A stretch of 64,000 bases of DNA from Gallionella capsiferriformans ES-2 (lineage in GTDB: Bacteria > Pseudomonadota > Gammaproteobacteria > Burkholderiales > Gallionellaceae): assembly GCF_000145255.1 (NCBI RefSeq), contig NC_014394.1, positions 310,001 to 374,000 of the forward strand, written 5' to 3'. Position numbers and translations under genes: made by a program. Positions 1 through 6,845 of the stretch are shown in pieces; position 1 is the stretch's first letter; every line of letters begins with the position of its first letter. A model generated the notes under the pieces. The model saw nothing but the letters and a program-made list of their open reading frames with translations, had not been told where the DNA came from and ran no database searches.

Positions 1-495
1 ACGCGACTCCCAGGCGAGTTGGGGTAATTGCTCCTTTAGTGCGATGAGTGCCTTTTCGTGTGTCGATCCGGCAACAACCGCAATGCGTTTGCCAATCAGA
101 TCGTTCAAGTGTTTAGGGGCATCCTGATCCTGATTGAAAGCGACTTGCTCGCGTACCGTTAAAAAGCCGGGGCCTAATAAGAGTCCGCTGCTTTTTTGAT
201 CGAGTCTGAAGCCCGAAGCCGACAAATGCGCCTGATGCTTTTGCAGTGTGGCACTGATTTGATCGGCAGGAACCAAGATGATTTTTAACGGGACGTAGAG
301 ATGGTCAGCAAACTGCTGGGCAAGCTGCTTGGAAAATTCTTCATCGGAGAGCGTAGAGTCTTGAGCGATGACGACGATCAGTTCCTCGTCACTCCAGGAG
401 GCGATGTGCTTGTTAAGATGGGTATAGCCGAACAGCATCAGTGCAAAAAAAACGCTGATTTGAAACAGCCGGATTATAAGTTTGTGTCGTTGCAT
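1..495 (-). CDS. mltF: Membrane-bound lytic murein transglycosylase F-like, 5' part only
   Basis: The minus strand is open from an ATG at 495 to the window edge (165 codons, 3' end cut off). Residues about 8-24 form a hydrophobic signal or anchor. The rest resembles the N-terminal solute-binding-like module of MltF, with segments such as LAQQFADHLYVPLKI and GKRIAVVAGSTHEKAL. In the MltF family this module regulates a C-terminal SLT lysozyme-like domain that cleaves peptidoglycan; that catalytic half lies outside the window and cannot be seen. An in-frame GTG at 510 is an alternative start, and neither start has a strong ribosome binding site. The gene is divergent from tRNA-Ser. Confidence 0.65.
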   Translation of the reverse strand, partial: MQRHKLIIRLFQISVFFALMLFGYTHLNKHIASWSDEELIVVIAQDSTLSDEEFSKQLAQQFADHLYVPLKIILVPADQISATLQKHQAHLSASGFRLDQKSSGLLLGPGFLTVREQVAFNQDQDAPKHLNDLIGKRIAVVAGSTHEKALIALKEQLPQLAWESR

Positions 496-543
496 GTCAT
501 CATTCTGCACCAAATCACCGGTATCTGGTAGAATTCGCCTCAC

Positions 544-634
<91 letters not shown>

Positions 635-638
635 AATT

Positions 639-670
639 AAAAAAGGACACCCATTCGGGTGTCCTTTTTT
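639..670 (+). terminator. Rho-independent terminator after tRNA-Ser
   Basis: A perfect 14-bp stem, AAAAAAGGACACCC / GGGTGTCCTTTTTT, with the loop ATTC and a run of six T. Confidence 0.93.
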
Positions 671-787
671 AATTCTGAGTGAGGTGGCGTCTGGCAGTAT
701 CGCGCGGGACGCGAACAGTCCTCTCTATCATCGGATTGGAAATGCCCATGACCGGGGTGTTTTTATTAACCGATATCCGTTCAGTGA

Positions 788-801
788 TTGATTTATATCA
801 A
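788..801 (+). promoter_or_regulatory. FNR box upstream of ccoN
   Basis: TTGATTTATATCAA is an exact match to the FNR/ANR consensus TTGAT-N4-ATCAA. Its centre (794.5) lies about 41.5 bp upstream of a start predicted from the -10-like TACTAT at 823-828, which is class II activator geometry. The fnr gene is in the same window at 10921-11646. Activation at low oxygen is inferred from the family. Confidence 0.9.
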
Positions 802-822
802 ACGACACCCGCATATATCGTC

Positions 823-828
823 TACTAT
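823..828 (+). promoter_or_regulatory. Candidate -10 box of the ccoNOQP promoter
   Basis: TACTAT lies 22 bp after the FNR box and would place transcription start near 835. The implied leader of almost 200 nt up to the ccoN GTG holds no other gene I can support; a 75-codon open frame over 679-906 spans the promoter and is not believed. Confidence 0.55.
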
Positions 829-1031
829 TCGCTCATGCAATTCATGGTAAAGCTTGAGTGTTTTAGGTGGGAATGCGCGGCGGATTGTCGCAATTTGCTT
901 TACTAAAACCTTGTGGATGTGCCATGATTGCGCAGCTTTATTTAAGCTGTAAGAAGAGATGGGTTAATTGCTTGGCAGTTGCGAAGCAAATAACTCATTA
1001 TTTTTAAACTTTGCTCTTGGGAGGAGATACT

Positions 1032-2462
1032 GTGGAAGCTACGCAAGCGACACCAGTAAAGTATGATATGGATATCGTCAGATGGTTTACCATCGCGGCG
1101 GTCATCTATGGGGTAGTAGGTACGTTGATCGGTGTGTATGTCGCATTCGAATTAGCGTTTCCGTTTTTAAACTTTGACATTCCTGAAATTACCTTCGGGC
1201 GTCTGCGTCCACTGCATACCAATGCGGTGATTTTTGCGTTTGGTGGTTGTGTACTGATGGCGACTGGTTTCTACATCGTGCAACGCACCGGCGCTACTAA
1301 GCTGTGGAGCAACACCATGGCGTGGTTTACGTTCTGGGGTTGGAATCTGATCATCGTTCTGGCTGTAATCACTTTGCCTCTGGGTCTGTCAGAAGGTAAG
1401 GAATACGCAGAATTGCCTTGGTGGGTTGATATTATGATTGCCGTGGTTTGGCTGTCATATGGTCTCAATTACATCATGACGATCGGTATCCGCAAGACGT
1501 CACACATCTATGTGTCAAACTGGTTCACGATGGGTATGATCGTTATGATCACTTACCTGCACGTGGTTAACAGCTTGGCTATTCCAGTGGATTGGGCGAC
1601 TTCGTACTCCATCTATTCTGGTGTTCAGGATGCGATGATTCAATGGTGGTGGGGTCATAACGCGGTTGGTTTCTATCTGACCGGCGGCTTCCTCGGTATC
1701 ATGTACTACTTCATCCCTAAGCAATCGGGTCGTCCAGTGTTCTCGTATCGTTTGTCTGTTCTGCATTTCTGGACACTGACTTTCGGTTACGTATGGCTGG
1801 GTGCTCACCATCTGCAATACACCGCATTGCCTGACTGGACCGGTTCACTCGGTGCAGCTGTTTCTCTGGCGATGATCATCCCTTCATGGGGTGGCGCGAT
1901 GAACGGTATGATGACGTTGTCCGGTGCATGGGACAAGCTGCGTACCGACTACATCCTGCGTTTCTTGGTTACTGCGATGGCGTTCTATGCGATGTCTACA
2001 TTCGACGGTCCTGTTATGGCGATCAAGTCTGTAAACGCATTGTCTCATTACACTGACTGGACTGTGGGTCACGTACACGCTGGTGCTCTGGGTTGGATGT
2101 CCATGATCTCCTTCGGTGCTCTGTACCATATGGTCAAGAAATTGTGGAATACCGAAATGTATTCTGACAAGCTCGTGAACGTGCATTTCTGGGTTGCTCT
2201 GATCGGCGCGACAACTTATGTTGTTGCAATGTGGGTGTCCGGCATTATGCAGGGTCTCATGTGGCGTGATTACGACGAGTTCGGCACGTTGACCTACACC
2301 TTTGTTGAATCTGTATCTGCTATGCATCCTTACTATGTAATGCGTGCGGTTGGCGGTGCGATTTTCAATCTGGGCGCATGGATCATGCTGTTCAACGTTG
2401 TGATGACTATTCGTCAGGCTAGCGCTGTTCGCGGCGTAAACGCTGTCGCAGCTAAAGCATAA
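1032..2462 (+). CDS. ccoN: cbb3-type cytochrome c oxidase subunit I
   Basis: Catalytic haem-copper subunit of the high-affinity terminal oxidase, which reduces O2 to water at the inner membrane. About 476 residues and 12 or so membrane helices. Visible ligands are His in RPLHTNAV (about residue 62, low-spin haem), WWWGHN (about 207, CuB), GAHHLQY (about 258, CuB pair) and VGHVHAG (about 346, haems). The start chosen is GTG 1032, because GGGAGGAG (1019-1026) lies 5 nt upstream; an in-frame TTG at 1011 precedes this site and is unlikely. First gene of ccoNOQP, behind an FNR box. Confidence 0.97.
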   Translation: MEATQATPVKYDMDIVRWFTIAAVIYGVVGTLIGVYVAFELAFPFLNFDIPEITFGRLRPLHTNAVIFAFGGCVLMATGFYIVQRTGATKLWSNTMAWFTFWGWNLIIVLAVITLPLGLSEGKEYAELPWWVDIMIAVVWLSYGLNYIMTIGIRKTSHIYVSNWFTMGMIVMITYLHVVNSLAIPVDWATSYSIYSGVQDAMIQWWWGHNAVGFYLTGGFLGIMYYFIPKQSGRPVFSYRLSVLHFWTLTFGYVWLGAHHLQYTALPDWTGSLGAAVSLAMIIPSWGGAMNGMMTLSGAWDKLRTDYILRFLVTAMAFYAMSTFDGPVMAIKSVNALSHYTDWTVGHVHAGALGWMSMISFGALYHMVKKLWNTEMYSDKLVNVHFWVALIGATTYVVAMWVSGIMQGLMWRDYDEFGTLTYTFVESVSAMHPYYVMRAVGGAIFNLGAWIMLFNVVMTIRQASAVRGVNAVAAKA

Positions 2463-2474
2463 GGGGAGAAAAAT

Positions 2475-3272
2475 ATGTCTGATCACGATAAAATTTATTC
2501 AACCAAGTTTCAGGACAAGATCGAACGCAATACACTGCTGATGTTCGTCCTAACTGCGATTGCTGTCGCGGTTGGCGGTATCGTAGAAATTGTGCCTTTG
2601 TTCTACCTGCCAAACACGGGTATGAATGGCGGTGACGGTACATTTAACGGTACTTCACACAAAGACTTGCAAGGCAATGCGATCCCTATGGATAAAATTG
2701 TCTGGAATCCAACTACCTCGGCCCACAAGACCCTGGCAGACTGGCAGCCAGGCGATGGCGTGCGTCCTTACACTGCGCTGGAAACCGCCGGTCGTCATGT
2801 CTACATCCGCGAAGGCTGTTTCCTGTGCCACTCGCAGATGATTCGTCCGTTCCGTGATGAGAAGGATCGTTATGGTCACTACTCTATCGCTGAAGAGTCG
2901 ATGTACGATCATACGTATCAGTGGGGCTCCAAGCGTACCGGTCCGGATATCGCCCGCCTAGGTGGTAAGTATTCCGATGAATGGCATCGCAAGCATCTGA
3001 AGTATCCGCGTGATGTGGTTCCTGAATCCGTTATGCCTAACTTCTTCTTCCTGGACAAGGCGATGGTTGATAAGACCAAGACTGTCAAGACGCTGGAAGT
3101 TATGACCAAGATGCCGTTCAATCCTGTTCCTAAGACAATCTACACTGATGCCTACATCGCAGGCGCAGCGGCAGAGCTCGAAGGCAAGACAGAAATGGAC
3201 GCAGTTATCGCTTACCTGCAATCCTTGGGTAATCACGTGAAGTTTGAGGAAGGTGTCAACTACCGTGACTAA
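2475..3272 (+). CDS. ccoO: cbb3 oxidase subunit II, monohaem cytochrome c
   Basis: Membrane-anchored cytochrome that passes electrons from CcoP to CcoN. 265 residues with one N-terminal helix (about 22-45), then a single CFLCH haem-binding motif at about residues 115-119 followed by SQMIRPFRDE, a hallmark of CcoO/FixO. ATG 2475 is preceded by GGGGAG at the right distance. It begins 12 nt after ccoN, as expected for one operon. Confidence 0.97.
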   Translation: MSDHDKIYSTKFQDKIERNTLLMFVLTAIAVAVGGIVEIVPLFYLPNTGMNGGDGTFNGTSHKDLQGNAIPMDKIVWNPTTSAHKTLADWQPGDGVRPYTALETAGRHVYIREGCFLCHSQMIRPFRDEKDRYGHYSIAEESMYDHTYQWGSKRTGPDIARLGGKYSDEWHRKHLKYPRDVVPESVMPNFFFLDKAMVDKTKTVKTLEVMTKMPFNPVPKTIYTDAYIAGAAAELEGKTEMDAVIAYLQSLGNHVKFEEGVNYRD

Positions 3273-3477
3273 ACTGATGAACTACCTGCACACGGACTGG
3301 GCAGCTATGAGCGGTAATGACTGGCAAGGTGTATTTTTCACCGTGGCGGCTTTCATCGCCATGATTGTGGTCTATGTGATGGTGTTCAATCCTAAGAACA
3401 AGGATGCATTCGACTCGCAGAGCGACATGGCTCTGCGGGAAGATGGCGAGTACAACAATTCAGGAGATAAAAAATGA
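3265..3477 (+). CDS. ccoQ: cbb3 oxidase subunit CcoQ
   Basis: Small single-helix subunit thought to stabilise the oxidase. The helix is about FFTVAAFIAMIVVYVMVF and the tail is charged. The start is uncertain: GTG 3265 overlaps the ccoO stop and lies 11 nt after AGGAAGG (3247-3253), while ATG 3277 has no ribosome binding site. The stop overlaps the ccoP ATG. Assignment rests on position between ccoO and ccoP, size and topology. Confidence 0.85.
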   Translation: MTKLMNYLHTDWAAMSGNDWQGVFFTVAAFIAMIVVYVMVFNPKNKDAFDSQSDMALREDGEYNNSGDKK

Positions 3478-4475
3478 GTGATAATCACAACTCCGCTGGT
3501 GGTGTGCCTACCACGGGGCATGTATGGGATGATGATTTGGCGGACTTTGTCAATCAACCGCCGAAATGGTGGATGCTTGGTTTGACTGCAAGTGCACTTT
3601 GGGTAGTGATATATTTTATTATGTATCCGGCTATCCCTCTGGCAACTAATGGTACGTTCTTTAAGGGTATTGGTTTGCCCGGAACGGGACAGTGGACTGC
3701 TATTAAAGAGTTAGCTGAAGACCAGAAAGTGCTGGATGACGTGCGTCGTCCGTTTGAAGACAAGCTGAAGACAATGACACCGGCTGCGATTCTTGCAGAC
3801 GAAGAACTGTCGAAGTATGTTGAACGTTCAGGCAAAGTATTGTTCTCGGACAATTGCGGTGGCTGTCACGGTCAAAACGGGGTGGGTACAGAGCAGGTGG
3901 GTGCTAAGTTTGCAGTTCGCGAACAAGGCCTGATGGCGCCACGTCTGAACGACGATGACTGGCTGTATGGCGGTAAGATTGACGACATCCATGCAACCAT
4001 CGCAGGCGGTCGCCAAGGCATGATGACAGCGCACAAGGACACCTTGTCTGCTCAGCAAATCGAGGACGTATCAAAGTACGTGCTGGCGATGAGCGAAGGC
4101 CGTGGCGATTCTGAAGCCGCTGGTAAGAAGGTATTTATGGAGAGCGACTGTACAGCTTGCCATGGTGCCGATGCCAAGGGTATCCAAGCGATGGGTTCAG
4201 CTAACCTGACTGATCGTGTTTGGCGCTTCGATGGTTCTATCGAAGGTATCAAGCAGACCATCACTTATGGTGTGAACTCCGGTGATGCGAATGCTCGTGC
4301 CGCGATCATGCCTAACTTCACAGCTGCAGGCAAATTGTCTGACGTTGATATGAAGAAGCTGGCTGTTTATGTATACAAGTTCGGTGGTGGTCAGAAGGAT
4401 GAAGCAGCTGCACCTGTAGCAGCCGTTGAAGCAGCTCCAGCACCTGAAGCAGCTCCCGCACCTGAAGCCAAGTAA
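3474..4475 (+). CDS. ccoP: cbb3 oxidase subunit III, dihaem cytochrome c
   Basis: Entry point for electrons into the cbb3 oxidase. 333 residues: N-terminal segment ending QPPKWW, one membrane helix (about 32-55), then two cytochrome c domains with CGGCH (about 128-132) and CTACH (about 226-230). The last 25 or so residues form a low-complexity Ala/Pro/Glu tail that most CcoP proteins lack. ATG 3474 has AGGAG at 3462-3466 and overlaps the ccoQ stop (ATGA). Confidence 0.97.
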   Translation: MSDNHNSAGGVPTTGHVWDDDLADFVNQPPKWWMLGLTASALWVVIYFIMYPAIPLATNGTFFKGIGLPGTGQWTAIKELAEDQKVLDDVRRPFEDKLKTMTPAAILADEELSKYVERSGKVLFSDNCGGCHGQNGVGTEQVGAKFAVREQGLMAPRLNDDDWLYGGKIDDIHATIAGGRQGMMTAHKDTLSAQQIEDVSKYVLAMSEGRGDSEAAGKKVFMESDCTACHGADAKGIQAMGSANLTDRVWRFDGSIEGIKQTITYGVNSGDANARAAIMPNFTAAGKLSDVDMKKLAVYVYKFGGGQKDEAAAPVAAVEAAPAPEAAPAPEAK

Positions 4476-4532
4476 ATCTCCGTTTTCCTGCACAGTTAAT
4501 CCCTGTGCAGGTTTTATGAAAGGAAAATAGAA

Positions 4533-4655
4533 ATGGGCCACGACTTTGTATATTGGAGTTTGATGATCGGCACTGCCGGCGCTTTTGCGGCGTTGATTTT
4601 TGCTCTGGTCTTTTTGTTCAAAAATGCAATGACTAAAAAATCCGGCGATAAGTAA
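4533..4655 (+). CDS. 40-residue single-helix membrane protein after ccoP (candidate accessory oxidase subunit)
   Basis: The ORF reads MGHDFVYWSL..., then a continuous hydrophobic helix (about residues 10-29), then a basic C-terminus (KNAMTKKSGDK). AAGGA at 4520-4524 gives a good ribosome binding site. It lies 57 nt after ccoP and before the terminator of the operon, so it should be co-transcribed with the oxidase. The size and topology recall CcoM, the tiny cbb3 subunit described in Pseudomonas stutzeri, but I see no convincing sequence identity. It could also belong to one of the small single-helix DUF families. Coding status is likely; function is inferred only from context. Confidence 0.7.
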   Translation: MGHDFVYWSLMIGTAGAFAALIFALVFLFKNAMTKKSGDK

Positions 4656-4672
4656 TCGCAGGGTTTGAATGC

Positions 4673-4699
4673 AGGAGGAGGCTAGCCTCCTCCTTTTTT
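4673..4699 (+). terminator. Terminator of the ccoNOQP operon
   Basis: AGGAGGAGGC / GCCTCCTCCT inverted repeat (4673-4694) running into a T tract. Confidence 0.85.
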
Positions 4700-4744
4700 A
4701 TTACAGTCTGTAAACTGAAGATGTCTCAGAATAATCACGTTAAT

Positions 4745-4767
4745 ATTAGAGAAATCTAATTTATAAT
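4745..4767 (+). promoter_or_regulatory. Candidate ccoG promoter with a dyad next to the -10 box
   Basis: A consensus TATAAT at 4762-4767 follows the dyad ATTAGA-GAAA-TCTAAT (4745-4760). No good -35 box is present at the expected distance, so activator dependence is possible. The ccoG start is about 73 nt downstream. The protein that would bind the dyad is unknown; it is not an FNR box. Confidence 0.45.
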
Positions 4768-4840
4768 GTTCGTGGTTATCCAGAGCGATCTTTGCAAGCG
4801 TCATTAAGTTGCTTCGAATGAAGGACATGAGGAGTTGAAG

Positions 4841-6262
4841 ATGAGTGAACCAGTAAAAGAAGTGGGCAGTGTCACAGGGATTTATAGTGAACATGTGGAA
4901 TGGGCAACCAATCTGGGTGACAAAACGATACATGCAAAACGCATGCCGGGGCGCTTCAGAACGCTTAAATACATTACGGAGTCGTTCTGGTTGATTTTTT
5001 TCTTCGGTGCCTATCTGCGCTGGAATGGCAAGCAGGCTTTGCTGCTCGATGTTAATAATCGCCAGTTTCACATCTTTAATTTGACGATCCTCCCGCAAGA
5101 TATCTGGATGGTTTCATTGCTGCTGCTGCTGCTCGCGATGACCCTGTTTGCGGTGACTTCGGTCGCATCACGCGTATTTTGCGGTTTTTTCTGCTTTCAG
5201 ACTGCCTGGGTTGATCTGTTTACCTGGGTAGAAGAAAAAATTGAGGGAAACCCGAACAAGCGTCACAAGCTGGATGCCGCTCCGTGGAATGCAGATAAGA
5301 TTTTACGCAAGGTTAGCAAACATTTGATCTGGCTGGCCATTGCCGTATTTACTGGTATCAGTTTTACGATCTGGTTTGAAGATGCCTTCGTTTACTGGCA
5401 TGATCTGATGCACTTCAAGCTGTCGATGATGGAAATGACAACGCTAACTGCGTTTACACTGGGTACCTATTTTCTTGCAGGCTTCATGCGGGAGCAGGCG
5501 TGCTTGTGGTTGTGTCCGTATGCACGGATTCAAGCGGTTATGGCTGACTCGCAGACGATACTTCCTGCCTATGATGTGGCACGGGGCGAGCCGCGCGGTA
5601 AGTTGCGCAGCGGAGGTAAGGTTGTTGAGCAGCAGGGTGATTGCATCGATTGTTTTCAGTGCGTGCAGGTTTGCCCGACGGGTGTTGACATACGGGATGG
5701 TCAACAACTCGGATGTATTACCTGCGGCTTATGCCTTGATGCGTGCGATTCCGTGATGGATAAAATCGGAAAACCACGCGGATTGATTCGTTACGCATCG
5801 CTCGATGAACTGGAAGGTCGTCCGGTCAAGAAGCTGTATCAGCACCCGCGCACTTGGGTGTATATCGTAATTATCTTGCTGGCGTTGGGTGGAATCATTT
5901 ACGGCCTGACACACTTGGGTGCGATGAAGTTGAGTGTGGAGCCGGAACGTCAGCCGTTATTTGTGCGTATGAGTGATGGATCGATCCAAAACAAATACAC
6001 CTTTAAAGTTTTGAACAAAACCGATAAGGATCTGTATGTCAAAGTCAGTGCTGAAGGCGGCGTAAAAGGTCAGGTTATCGTCGATGCGGATAAGCCGCAG
6101 TTAGTCCACCACGGCAAAGCCGCCGGATTTACGGTGTTTGTGAAGGCCCCGGCTGAAAATGTAGCGGGTGAAGTGACCAAGATGCAGTTCAGAGTTGAAA
6201 ATGTGGAGAATCCGACGATAGCTGCTGAATACAATAGTGTATTCCGTGGTCCTAAACGTTGA
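4841..6262 (+). CDS. ccoG: cbb3 oxidase accessory protein CcoG (RdxA/FixG family)
   Basis: Membrane iron-sulfur protein of the cbb3 assembly cluster; family work links it to copper handling (Cu(II) reduction) for oxidase maturation. 473 residues with several membrane helices. A ferredoxin-like region has two cysteine clusters (CIDCFQCVQVCPTG at about 268-281 and CITCGLCLDAC at about 294-304), and an Ig-like periplasmic C-terminal domain follows a last helix near 350. Extra Cys pairs occur in FCGFFCF and CLWLCPYAR. ATG 4841 has GAGGAG 6 nt upstream; the in-frame TTG at 4835 overlaps this site and is rejected. Confidence 0.95.
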   Translation: MSEPVKEVGSVTGIYSEHVEWATNLGDKTIHAKRMPGRFRTLKYITESFWLIFFFGAYLRWNGKQALLLDVNNRQFHIFNLTILPQDIWMVSLLLLLLAMTLFAVTSVASRVFCGFFCFQTAWVDLFTWVEEKIEGNPNKRHKLDAAPWNADKILRKVSKHLIWLAIAVFTGISFTIWFEDAFVYWHDLMHFKLSMMEMTTLTAFTLGTYFLAGFMREQACLWLCPYARIQAVMADSQTILPAYDVARGEPRGKLRSGGKVVEQQGDCIDCFQCVQVCPTGVDIRDGQQLGCITCGLCLDACDSVMDKIGKPRGLIRYASLDELEGRPVKKLYQHPRTWVYIVIILLALGGIIYGLTHLGAMKLSVEPERQPLFVRMSDGSIQNKYTFKVLNKTDKDLYVKVSAEGGVKGQVIVDADKPQLVHHGKAAGFTVFVKAPAENVAGEVTKMQFRVENVENPTIAAEYNSVFRGPKR

Positions 6263-6276
6263 TTTAAGGAGTTGAG

Positions 6277-6837
6277 ATGATTTCACAAAAGCAAAAGGGC
6301 TGGCGTAACCCGTGGGTGTTTGGCTTGCTGATCATCATATTGTCAGGTGTATTGATCAATGCCCGATTTTTGTGGAACGTACTCCACAATCCTGTTCGTG
6401 TGCTTGACGATAACTACAGTGTGAAGGCACACAACAAGTACGATGCAAAATGGGTGCAGCAGCAGGCCGAGCGATCAACACTCGGTTGGCAGGCCAGTTT
6501 GCACTCCCCTCAGCGTTTGCAGAATGATAGCCAAGCTAAACCTGATGAGGCGCGCTTTATTCTGACTGCCAGCCCGGCTATTTTGCAGTTCAATCTGCTG
6601 GACCGCGAGAGCAAGCCAGTACAGAGTGGTGCCGTTGTGGTGGTTGCACAGTGGCCCGGCGATCCGAACTTCGATTTCAAGGAAACACTGCGGGAAATTG
6701 CACCGGGTCATTATCAAGGTGAGCTTAAATTTCCCCGGGCGGGAAACTGGGATCTGTTGATCAGGGCCGAGCGCGATGGCAGCCAGTTTGATACGGAACA
6801 AAAGGTTTTTGTCGCTATTTCAAAACAGCCCGAGTGA
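6277..6837 (+). CDS. ccoH: cbb3 oxidase assembly protein CcoH (FixH family)
   Basis: Small assembly factor that stays associated with cbb3 oxidase. 186 residues, with one N-terminal helix (about 13-30: VFGLLIIILSGVLINARF) and a periplasmic beta-rich domain containing the FixH-type DDNYSVKAHNKYD segment. AAGGAG precedes ATG 6277. It lies 14 nt after ccoG and 8 nt before ccoI. Confidence 0.93.
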   Translation: MISQKQKGWRNPWVFGLLIIILSGVLINARFLWNVLHNPVRVLDDNYSVKAHNKYDAKWVQQQAERSTLGWQASLHSPQRLQNDSQAKPDEARFILTASPAILQFNLLDRESKPVQSGAVVVVAQWPGDPNFDFKETLREIAPGHYQGELKFPRAGNWDLLIRAERDGSQFDTEQKVFVAISKQPE

Positions 6838-6845
6838 TTTGATTA

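Noticed and set aside
679-906. 75-codon open frame before ccoN
   Set aside because: It spans the FNR box and the -10 region, has no ribosome binding site, and resembles no known protein.
1884-2486. 200-codon open frame antisense to ccoN
   Set aside because: Shadow of a highly constrained gene; no start signal, composition typical of antisense reading.
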